Positions 49,498 to 56,132 of a DNA stretch of 64,000 nucleotides are shown in pieces (the first letter of the stretch is position 1; each line of letters starts with the position of its first letter). Source of the stretch: an uncultured Spirochaetales bacterium (GTDB lineage: Bacteria > Spirochaetota > Spirochaetia > JAFGXN01); NCBI GenBank assembly GCA_949289575.1, contig CASEOG010000003.1:62001-126000 (forward strand), read 5' to 3'. The notes beneath the pieces are model-generated. The model did no database searches. It was not told the origin of the DNA and saw nothing but the letters and a program-made list of their open reading frames with translations. The translations under genes were made by a program, and so were the position numbers.

Positions 49498-49907
49498 AAA
49501 ATTTATTTCTTCTTTTAAGCCTTTTTTTCTGTTCCTGCTCTTTTACCGTCTCCTACGAGTCGCTTTATCGGATTACCGTCAGTTCGTCGACGGCTTACCG
49601 TTTCGAAGCAACTCTGACGGACGGCACCAAACAGTCGATACAGACGCAGGCCTCGGGGACCTACACCCTCTGCTCGAAAACGCTTTCGCTCACCGAGCAG
49701 GAGGTCTCTTCTTTAAGCGACGATGATTTCCGAAAACAATGTCCGCTGCCTTCGACTGTTATAAAAGAAATCAACATTTTTTCCGTTACCTCTTCTTCGG
49801 AAACCGCAACCGCGACACCGATCCGCACAATTCCCGTCGACGATTCGCAATGGCCTTACCGGAGACTTGCCAGAAATATGGGAGCTTATATTTATGAGCT
49901 TAAATGA
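49494..49907 (+). CDS. Small lipoprotein of unknown function
   Basis: 137 residues, signal MKNLFLLLSLFFCSC with Cys at the lipobox. The mature chain is Ser/Thr-rich, with SLYRITVSSSTAYRFEATLT, and no domain I recognise. ATGA overlap with the GH20 gene shows coupling, so it may serve the same glycan pathway. Confidence 0.7.
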   Translation: MKNLFLLLSLFFCSCSFTVSYESLYRITVSSSTAYRFEATLTDGTKQSIQTQASGTYTLCSKTLSLTEQEVSSLSDDDFRKQCPLPSTVIKEINIFSVTSSSETATATPIRTIPVDDSQWPYRRLARNMGAYIYELK

Positions 49908-50595
49908 AAAGCCTCTTTGCGACGCCCATATTCATCCGAAAGCGGCTCAAATTTGCGGGCATCCCGAATATCTGCTCTTCGTCAACAGCATCGACGAATC
50001 CGATTTTTCGAAATTTCCCTCTTTTTCCGCCAGCCGCTACTATTTTGCCGGCATTCATCCGTGGCAACTGCGCAAACCGAAATATAAAAATACAGCCTAT
50101 TACTTCGATTTACTCGAAAAGGCGGTTCGACGAGGATTTTTTTTGGGTGAAACAGGGTTGGATCGTCTTCACCCGAACACCGACCTTCAAACGGAGTATT
50201 TCCGGCATCATTACAGACTGGCGCAAACCTACAACCGGCCGCTGACTTTCCACTCCGTACACAGCGATGACGCCGTTCTGTCGGTACTCACTCCGCCGTA
50301 TCCGAAGATGATTTATCACTCCTTTGTCGGATCGCCGCAAACGGCAGATCTTTTCCTGAAAAAAAATGTTTATCTCTCATTTTCTCTGCGGTCGCTGAAA
50401 TCGCCCGCAACTGCGGAAGCCGTAAGAGAGTGCCCGCCCCAACGTTTTCTGATAGAAAGCGACAGCATCGAAGAGGAACCTGCCGCCGTACTGAACGAGA
50501 TTCTTGTCAAAGCGGCAGATATCCGCCGCGTGTCCCCGGAAAACCTGCTGAGATGCGTACACGATAATATGAACGAAATTATTCGGGCCGACTGA
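49894..50595 (+). CDS. TatD-family metal-dependent hydrolase
   Basis: 233 residues, TIM-barrel hydrolase; family members are 3' DNA/RNA exonucleases or unknown. Metal ligands seen: HxH in CDAHIHP, GIHPWQL, Glu in LGETGLDRLH, His in FHSVHS and HSFVG, and the final acid in LIESDS (usually ETD). The start is ATG 49894 after GGGAG; it overlaps the lipoprotein gene by 14 bases. Somewhat shorter and more divergent than TatD. Confidence 0.85.
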   Translation: MSLNEKPLCDAHIHPKAAQICGHPEYLLFVNSIDESDFSKFPSFSASRYYFAGIHPWQLRKPKYKNTAYYFDLLEKAVRRGFFLGETGLDRLHPNTDLQTEYFRHHYRLAQTYNRPLTFHSVHSDDAVLSVLTPPYPKMIYHSFVGSPQTADLFLKKNVYLSFSLRSLKSPATAEAVRECPPQRFLIESDSIEEEPAAVLNEILVKAADIRRVSPENLLRCVHDNMNEIIRAD

Positions 50596-50640
50596 TGTCC
50601 GCAGAAAACGCCCCTTGAAAATTTCTCCGATTGGAGTAAT

Positions 50641-51546
50641 ATGATAACTATGAATAATCTGAATTATACTCTTAACTTCGAATTAAATCCCGTTATCGAA
50701 ACGCTTGAGGCTCAAACACGGGCTGCCGCCGCTGCCGAAGGCCGGCTGGCCCTCGGTCTTGCCGGACGTGCCGATATTTGCGAAGCACTGAAAAAAATTC
50801 TGGGAGTCTTTTTCCCGAACCGCTACCTCGAAGAAAAAATCGAAAACGACGAAATGAATATTTATATCGGGGACAACCTGAGACAGGCTGCCCGGTTGCT
50901 GCAAAAACATATTGCCGACGCCCTGTGCCTCAAAGAAAGCGGGGATTGCGCCTGCAGCCGCGAGAAAGCGGATGAAATTGTCAGAAAACTGCTTTTTTCA
51001 CTGCCGCAAATCCGTCAGGATTTAATGGAAGATGTCAATACAGGTTACCACGGAGATCCGGCCGCACTCAACCTCTCGGAAGTGATTCTCAGTTATCCGT
51101 TCGTGGAGACGGTGGCTGTCTACCGTGTGGCTCACAATCTTTACTCGCAGGGAGTTCCGATTATCCCCCGCATCATGAGCGAATATGCCCATTCTCAGAG
51201 CGGCATCGACATTCATCCGGGCGCGGAAATTCAACCCGGATTTTTTATCGACCACGGTACCGGTGTTGTTATCGGAGAGACCTGCCGCATCGGCCGCAAT
51301 GTCATTCTGTATCAGGGGGTTACCTTGGGAGCCATTTCGCCTTTCGACACCAACGGTACGCCGATACGGGGACAGAAACGGCATCCCGATATCGAAGATG
51401 ATGTTATCATTTACGCCAACGCAACGATTTTGGGCGGGAACACGGTCATCGGAAAAGGATCGGTTATCGGCGGAAACTGCTGGATTACCAAATCGGTACC
51501 GCCGCACTCGATTATTTATAACCGCCCCGGACAACAATCGACATGA
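50641..51546 (+). CDS. cysE: Serine O-acetyltransferase
   Basis: Makes O-acetylserine for cysteine synthesis. N-terminal helical part, then the left-handed beta-helix hexapeptide region GIDIHPGAEIQPGFFIDHGT followed by VIGETCRIGRNVILYQGVTLGA, with the catalytic His-Asp pair. 301 residues, longer N-terminus than E. coli. Start at 50641 (GGAG four bases off) or 50650; a TTGAAA-16-TAATAT pair (50615-50642) could serve the second start without a leader. cysK is not in the window. Its stop overlaps the copA start by four bases. Confidence 0.92.
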   Translation: MITMNNLNYTLNFELNPVIETLEAQTRAAAAAEGRLALGLAGRADICEALKKILGVFFPNRYLEEKIENDEMNIYIGDNLRQAARLLQKHIADALCLKESGDCACSREKADEIVRKLLFSLPQIRQDLMEDVNTGYHGDPAALNLSEVILSYPFVETVAVYRVAHNLYSQGVPIIPRIMSEYAHSQSGIDIHPGAEIQPGFFIDHGTGVVIGETCRIGRNVILYQGVTLGAISPFDTNGTPIRGQKRHPDIEDDVIIYANATILGGNTVIGKGSVIGGNCWITKSVPPHSIIYNRPGQQST

Positions 51547-54080
51547 AAAAATGCGAAATTAATATTGAAGGAATGACCTGCTCCGCTTGCGCCGTCCACG
51601 TCGAGGATGCCGTAAAAAAAATAGCGGGAGTCGATTCCGTTCAGGTCAATTTACTGACCCATAAAGCCAAAATCGTTTACGACGAAAACCGTACCGGTGA
51701 AGAATCGTTTCGGGATGCGGTCAGAAAAGCCGGTTACCGCCCCGTCCCGCCTTCCGGGGCGGCCGGACGCGGTACGGGACCGTTACCCGAAAAAGCGGCC
51801 GCTTCCGACCGGGAGGCACGCCGGCGGACGATTCTTTCCGCCGTTTTTCTGATACCGCTGTTTCTGCTTGAAATGGGACCGATGGCGGCGCACCGCCTTG
51901 CTCCCGGCTCGGCCGTAGCCGCCTTTCACGGCACTCTTCTTTCCGCATTGACACAGTTTCTGCTGCTGATTCCGATTCTCTTTTTAAACCGTTCGTATTT
52001 TACCGGCGGATTTAAAACGCTGCTGCGCGGAAAACCGATCATGGATTCGCTGATTGCCGTCGGTGCCGGCGCGGCCGTGGCTTACAGTCTCTTTGCCTTA
52101 TACCGGCTCGGATACGGATTGGAAACCGGAAATCACGCTCTTGCCGCACAATACGGCACGCACCTTTATTTCGAATCGGCCGGTATGATTCTGACTCTTG
52201 TCTCGTTGGGAAAATATCTGGAAAGCCGCGCCCGCCGCCGAACCTCTTCGGTCATCGAAAAACTGATCGATTTATCGCCGCGAACGGTAACCGTCATCCG
52301 CAACAGCCGGGAGGAAACAATCCCCGCCGATGCATTACTCAAAGGCGATCTTTTTCTGATTAAGGCCGGAGAAACGGCGGCCGCCGACGGAACGGTTATC
52401 GAAGGCCGTTCGGCAATGGATGAATCGGCTTTGACGGGCGAGAGCATTCCCGTCGAAAAAGGTCCGAACGATTCGGTTTTGGCCGGCTCCGTCAACCGGT
52501 GGGGCGTCCTCAAAGTACGGGCCACCCGTGTCGGCAAAGACAACACCCTCTCCCGCATTATTTCACTGGTTGAGGAAGCGTCCGCTTCCAAAGCCCCGAT
52601 TGCGCGTCTGGCCGACCGCATCAGCCGGGTCTTCGTTCCCGTTGTCATGACGATTGCCCTTCTCTCTTTTGCCGCCGCCCTGTTTTTCGGTCTCGGTTTC
52701 GAAACGGCACTCGGACGGGCAATTGCGGTTCTGGTCATTTCCTGTCCCTGTGCTTTGGGTCTGGCGACGCCGACGGCCGTTACGGTCGGCATCGGCCGCG
52801 GGGCCGAATTGGGAATCCTGATTCGCAACGGCGAAGCGTTGGAGAAGGCCGGCCGCATCGACTTTTTGTTGCTGGATAAAACCGGGACTTTGACCGAAGG
52901 CCGTCCGTCTGTCACTTCGGTGCTGCCGGCGCCCGGCGTGACGGACGAAGAGCTTGTAACGGCAGCGGCGGCTGTCGAAGTCTCCTCCTCCCACCCGCTT
53001 TCCGAGGCCGTCACCGCTTACGCCGACAGCCTCAACCTCGTTTATCCGACGGCAGAGAATCTGCAAACGATTCCCGGCAGGGGCATCCGCGGCACCGTTT
53101 CCGGCAAAACCGTTTACGCCGGCAATGCCGCCTTTCTTGCCGATAACGGCATTGCCGTGCCCGCCGGGGCGGGCACCGTCGCCGCAGGCGGCGAAACGCC
53201 GCTTTTTTTTGCCGAAAACGGCCGTTTTCTCGGTACTTTGGCGGTTCTCGACCGGCCGAAGTCGGATTCGGCGGCAGCGGTTGCCGGTTTAAAGAAGATG
53301 GGAATTGTTCCGGTTATGCTGACGGGAGACCGTCCGGAGACGGCCGCTGCCGTCGGTGCCGGGCTCGGCATCGAAACGGTTCTGGCAGGGTTGCTGCCGC
53401 AGGATAAAGAAGCGGAAATCCGCCGCCTTCAAGCCGAAGGGTACCGGGTCGGTATGACCGGCGACGGCATCAACGATTCGCCGGCTCTTGCCCGCGCCGA
53501 TATCGGTATCGCCCCCGCCGGCGGTTCCGGCATTGCCATTGAAACAGCCGAAATTATTTTAATGAACAACCGCCTTTACGACGCGGTGACGGCGTTACGG
53601 CTCAGCCGAAAAGTGATGCGCAACATCAGGGAAAATTTATTTTGGGCTCTGTTTTACAACTGTCTCGGTATTCCCGCCGCGTCGGGGCTGCTGGATGCGC
53701 TTTTCGGCATTCCGCTGCGGCCGGAGTTTGCCGCAGCCGCCATGAGCCTCAGCTCGATTTGCGTTGTCGGCAACGCACTGCGTTTAAAGCGTTTCCGATC
53801 CCGCTTTTCAGAAGAATCGGACAAAGACATTTCGAATCAGAAAGAAAACAGAGGAGGTTTCCCCATGAAAACTGTCGAATTGAAAATCGAAGGAATGATG
53901 TGCAACCACTGTCGCTCTCATGTCGAATCGGCACTGAATGCCGTTGAAGGCGTTTCCGCTTCGGTTGACCTGCAGACAGCGACGGCAACATGCCGCATCA
54001 AAGAGACTGTTGCTGTTGCGGATCTGAAAAAAGCGGTTAGCGATGCCGGCTATGCGGTTACGGATTTAACCGAACGATAA
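51543..54080 (+). CDS. copA: Cu+-exporting P-type ATPase with C-terminal copper-chaperone domain
   Basis: P1B-type ATPase pumping Cu+ (possibly Ag+) out of the cytoplasm. N-terminal heavy-metal domain with GMTCSAC (Cys13, Cys16), eight membrane segments, TGES, the transport motif CPC (401-403), phosphorylation site DKTGT (Asp445), SSSHPLSEA, GDGIND (from 640) and the C-terminal NALRL. Residues 775-845 form a second metal domain with GMMCNHC, unlike most CopA, which end near NALRL. This last part reads as a complete CopZ-like chaperone with its own AGGAGG and ATG (53865). No SD precedes the main start; translation is coupled to cysE by an ATGA overlap. G+C-rich relative to the ribosomal genes. 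Confidence 0.95.
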   Translation: MKKCEINIEGMTCSACAVHVEDAVKKIAGVDSVQVNLLTHKAKIVYDENRTGEESFRDAVRKAGYRPVPPSGAAGRGTGPLPEKAAASDREARRRTILSAVFLIPLFLLEMGPMAAHRLAPGSAVAAFHGTLLSALTQFLLLIPILFLNRSYFTGGFKTLLRGKPIMDSLIAVGAGAAVAYSLFALYRLGYGLETGNHALAAQYGTHLYFESAGMILTLVSLGKYLESRARRRTSSVIEKLIDLSPRTVTVIRNSREETIPADALLKGDLFLIKAGETAAADGTVIEGRSAMDESALTGESIPVEKGPNDSVLAGSVNRWGVLKVRATRVGKDNTLSRIISLVEEASASKAPIARLADRISRVFVPVVMTIALLSFAAALFFGLGFETALGRAIAVLVISCPCALGLATPTAVTVGIGRGAELGILIRNGEALEKAGRIDFLLLDKTGTLTEGRPSVTSVLPAPGVTDEELVTAAAAVEVSSSHPLSEAVTAYADSLNLVYPTAENLQTIPGRGIRGTVSGKTVYAGNAAFLADNGIAVPAGAGTVAAGGETPLFFAENGRFLGTLAVLDRPKSDSAAAVAGLKKMGIVPVMLTGDRPETAAAVGAGLGIETVLAGLLPQDKEAEIRRLQAEGYRVGMTGDGINDSPALARADIGIAPAGGSGIAIETAEIILMNNRLYDAVTALRLSRKVMRNIRENLFWALFYNCLGIPAASGLLDALFGIPLRPEFAAAAMSLSSICVVGNALRLKRFRSRFSEESDKDISNQKENRGGFPMKTVELKIEGMMCNHCRSHVESALNAVEGVSASVDLQTATATCRIKETVAVADLKKAVSDAGYAVTDLTER
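53851..54080 (+). other. copZ: Internal ribosome binding site and start for a CopZ-like chaperone inside copA
   Basis: GAGGAGG at 53851-53857, then ATG at 53865, in frame with copA. Initiation here yields a 71-residue protein, MKTVELKIEGMMCNHCRSHV onward, with the size and fold of a free copper chaperone. The SD is far stronger than that of copA itself. Whether it is used cannot be told from sequence. Confidence 0.6.
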
Positions 54081-54120
54081 AACACCGGAACCGGCGCCTC
54101 TGCCGTCGGTCTGTTTCCGC

Positions 54121-54149
54121 AAAAAAAGCTGCCGGGTGCCGGCAGCTTT
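54121..54149. terminator. Bidirectional terminator between copA and peroxiredoxin gene
   Basis: Perfect 11-bp stem AAAGCTGCCGG / CCGGCAGCTTT with loop GTG. The minus strand has seven T after it, the plus strand TTTCGTTT, so it serves the converging peroxiredoxin gene best. Confidence 0.9.
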
Positions 54150-54169
54150 CGTTTACTTACGGAAAGGAA

Positions 54170-54907
54170 TTATTTTCTTCCTTTTTTACCCGCATTGTCT
54201 TTTCTGAAACACATAAACCAGTCAAGGCAGTACTGATCCGCCGTCTGATTTTCCATTCTCTCTTTCGCTGTTCCGCAGGAACCGGCTGTCGGCACAATCA
54301 CGTCATCGCCCGGTCTCCAGTCGGCGGGAGTCGCAACACCTTCATCGGCTTTCTGCAGAGCCTGAATCAAACGTTTGATTTCATCGAAATTCCGTCCGGT
54401 CGAAAGCGGATAGTACAGAATCGTGCGGATAATTCCTTTCGGGTCGATAATAAAGACGGCACGAACAGCCTGAGTCGAAGAGGCATTCGGCTGAAGCATT
54501 CCGTATTTTTTGGCCACTTCCATTTTGATATCTTCGATCAAAGGAAAAGTGACTTCGATATTTTCGAGATCCTTCCATTTGAGTTCCTGGATTTTACGCA
54601 GCCAGGCAATATGGGCATACAGAGAGTCAATCGAAAGACCGATTAACTGGGTATTCAATGCCGCAAATTCATCCATCATGGAAGCAAATGTCATAAACTC
54701 TGTCGTACAGACGGGCGTAAAATCGGCGGGATGGCTGAACAGAATCACCCATTTCCCTTTAAAATCTTTCGGAAAATCAATGGTTCCCTGTGTCGTAACG
54801 GCTGTAAACGCCGGAGCCGGATCGCCGATCAGCGGCATGCGGTTCGATTCCTGTGCAAAAGCACCCAACGCAAACATGACTAACATTACGGTAAAAATTT
54901 TCTTCAT
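54170..54907 (-). CDS. Exported peroxiredoxin (AhpC/TSA, Prx6-like)
   Basis: Thiol peroxidase reducing H2O2 or alkyl peroxides. The peroxidatic Cys lies in FTPVCTTEFMTFASM, with LIGLSIDSLYAHIAW and the long C-terminal arm typical of the Prx6-type. A signal peptide (MKKIFTVMLVMFALGAFA, then QES) sends it to the periplasm, which is unusual for this group. Two or three further Cys in the C-terminal 35 residues (SCGTAKER, YCLDWFMCF) may resolve the sulfenate. The start is 54907 after AAGGAG; the longer frame to 54955 is spurious. 245 residues. Downstream of rubredoxin. Confidence 0.9.
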   Translation of the reverse strand: MKKIFTVMLVMFALGAFAQESNRMPLIGDPAPAFTAVTTQGTIDFPKDFKGKWVILFSHPADFTPVCTTEFMTFASMMDEFAALNTQLIGLSIDSLYAHIAWLRKIQELKWKDLENIEVTFPLIEDIKMEVAKKYGMLQPNASSTQAVRAVFIIDPKGIIRTILYYPLSTGRNFDEIKRLIQALQKADEGVATPADWRPGDDVIVPTAGSCGTAKERMENQTADQYCLDWFMCFRKDNAGKKGRK

Positions 54908-54956
54908 TTTTTCTCCTTTAAGAAAAATTATATATTTGTATAAAGTATAAATCAAA

Positions 54957-54985
54957 CTTTAAAAAAGAAAGGGGCATTCCCCTTT
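54957..54985 (-). terminator. Terminator after rubredoxin gene
   Basis: Stem AAAGGGG / CCCCTTT with a four-base loop, followed on the minus strand by TCTTTTTT. It lies between rubredoxin and the peroxiredoxin gene, so the latter is read only by read-through unless it has its own start site. Confidence 0.85.
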
Positions 54986-54992
54986 CATCCGC

Positions 54993-55151
54993 TTACATCG
55001 CGGAAAACATACTTTTGCTTGCACCGCAGACAGGACATACCCAATCCTCGGGAATCGCCTCAAACGGTGTTCCGGGTGCAATTCCGCCGTCCCGATCTCC
55101 TTCGGCAGGATCGTAAACATATCCGCATAAATCACAAACATATTTCTGCAT
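54993..55151 (-). CDS. Rubredoxin
   Basis: 52-residue iron protein, recovered by reading the minus strand: [19 protein letters not shown], then [19 protein letters not shown]. Both CxxCG pairs that hold the iron, at residues 6-10 and 39-43, are intact. ATG 55151 follows AAGGAG. In anaerobes rubredoxin donates electrons to peroxide and superoxide reductases. The exported peroxiredoxin lies next to it but in another compartment, so direct electron transfer is not implied. A consensus promoter precedes it. Confidence 0.95.
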   Translation of the reverse strand: MQKYVCDLCGYVYDPAEGDRDGGIAPGTPFEAIPEDWVCPVCGASKSMFSAM

Positions 55152-55162
55152 CGCTTTCTCCT

Positions 55163-55174
55163 TCTCATCTGAGA
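55163..55174 (-). promoter_or_regulatory. Small inverted repeat at rubredoxin start site
   Basis: TCTCA-tc-TGAGA, five-base arms, lies where transcription would begin and may bind a repressor. It does not match the PerR box well. Confidence 0.25.
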
Positions 55175-55180
55175 TAACTG

Positions 55181-55209
55181 ATTATAGCACTCAAAAGAAA
55201 ATTTGTCAA
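55181..55209 (-). promoter_or_regulatory. Consensus promoter for rubredoxin
   Basis: TTGACA (55204-55209), 17 bases, TATAAT (55181-55186) on the minus strand: a full match at both boxes. Its -35 box overlaps the plus-strand TTGTCA at 55203-55208. Confidence 0.85.
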
Positions 55210-55231
55210 CAATTTTTTATAAATATATTTT
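55203..55231 (+). promoter_or_regulatory. Candidate promoter for small RNA
   Basis: TTGTCA (55203-55208), 17 bases, TATTTT (55226-55231) on the plus strand. It shares its -35 bases with the opposite rubredoxin promoter, so only one can be occupied at a time. Confidence 0.4.
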
Positions 55232-55237
55232 TTTATT

Positions 55238-55354
55238 CAGTCCAAAAAAACATATTTTTCCTATGTAGGGTATGTTAATTCAACCCGGCAACGGGGCCGC
55301 CGGCCCCGTTAATCGATGATTTCTGTCAAACCGGAGAACTGCTCCGGTTTTTTT
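55238..55354 (+). ncRNA. Candidate small RNA with Rho-independent terminator
   Basis: About 115 bases between a plus-strand promoter and a strong terminator, without a reading frame. Three hairpins in order: ACATA/TATGT, AACGGGGCC/GGCCCCGTT (55290-55310) and the terminator stem AAACCGGAG/CTCCGGTTT (55328-55350) plus T run. The nearest upstream plus-strand gene ends 1.1 kb earlier behind its own terminator, and hypB has a separate promoter downstream. It resembles no riboswitch or housekeeping RNA I know. Confidence 0.45.
55328..55354 (+). terminator. Plus-strand terminator upstream of hypB
   Basis: Stem AAACCGGAG / CTCCGGTTT, loop AACTG, then a T run. It ends the candidate small RNA. Confidence 0.85.
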
Positions 55355-55355
55355 C

Positions 55356-55384
55356 TTGAAAAACCGCATTTCCCGACATATAAT
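55356..55384 (+). promoter_or_regulatory. Promoter for hypB operon
   Basis: TTGAAA (55356-55361), 17 bases, TATAAT (55379-55384) on the plus strand; GGGGTG lies before the ATG at 55405. Confidence 0.75.
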
Positions 55385-55404
55385 AATAGCGGGGTGATTC
55401 AATT

Positions 55405-56115
55405 ATGGACGCATTTCGTGTGATCGAAATTAAGCAGAGCGTTTACGCCGACAACAATGCGGAAGCCGACCGCCTGCGCGGAGAAATGAAAAACAGCAAA
55501 ACCTTTCTACTGAATCTGATGTCGTCTCCCGGTTCGGGAAAAACCACATTTCTGAAAAGAACAATCGGTGAACTGAAAAACGATTTGAAAATCGCCGTTT
55601 TGGAAGCCGATATCGATTCCGATGTCGATGCCAGGGCCGTCGCCGAAGCGGGAGCCGAAGCGGTACAGCTTCATACGGGCGGGATGTGTCATCTGACCGC
55701 CGGCATGACCAGACAGGGAACGGAGACTCTCGATTCGGAAAATATCGATTTGGTCGTTATCGAAAATATCGGTAATCTGATTTGTCCGGCCGAATTCGAT
55801 ACCGGCGCGGCCGCCAATGTGATGATTTTGAGTGTTCCGGAAGGTGACGATAAACCGCTTAAATATCCGAATATGTTTTCGGTCTGCGATGTCCTTCTGA
55901 TTAATAAAATCGATGTTCAACCCTATTTTGATTTTAATGTCGATCTCTGTACCGAAAGAGTCCGCAAACTGAATCCCGATATCCGTATTTTTACGCTTTC
56001 GGGGAAAACGGGAGAAGGATTCTCTCCGTGGATTCAGTGGCTGAAAAACGCTGTCCGCGAATGGCAGGTTTCGGACCGCATACAGGAAAACGCACTTATG
56101 AAAACACGTCATTAA
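55405..56115 (+). CDS. hypB: Nickel-insertion GTPase HypB
   Basis: GTPase that helps deliver nickel to NiFe hydrogenase. P-loop SSPGSGKTTF, Cys/His metal site in GGMCHLTAGM, acid switch LEADIDSDVDARAV, and NKID. 236 residues. There is no N-terminal His-rich store. Only hypA accompanies it here; hypC, D, E and F are absent, so the target may be encoded elsewhere or be another nickel enzyme. It ends 17 bases before the flavoprotein gene. Confidence 0.95.
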   Translation: MDAFRVIEIKQSVYADNNAEADRLRGEMKNSKTFLLNLMSSPGSGKTTFLKRTIGELKNDLKIAVLEADIDSDVDARAVAEAGAEAVQLHTGGMCHLTAGMTRQGTETLDSENIDLVVIENIGNLICPAEFDTGAAANVMILSVPEGDDKPLKYPNMFSVCDVLLINKIDVQPYFDFNVDLCTERVRKLNPDIRIFTLSGKTGEGFSPWIQWLKNAVREWQVSDRIQENALMKTRH

Positions 56116-56132
56116 CTTTTACGGAGGAAGAA

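Noticed and set aside
52166-53014. A 282-codon minus-strand frame opposite copA
   Set aside because: No motif and fully covered by the CopA catalytic domains.
54959-55168. A 69-codon minus-strand frame over the rubredoxin gene
   Set aside because: It is a shifted frame; the true frame at 54993-55151 gives both rubredoxin CxxCG motifs.
55163-55187. A PerR-type operator at the rubredoxin promoter
   Set aside because: The second half-site matches poorly; only a small unrelated inverted repeat is supported.
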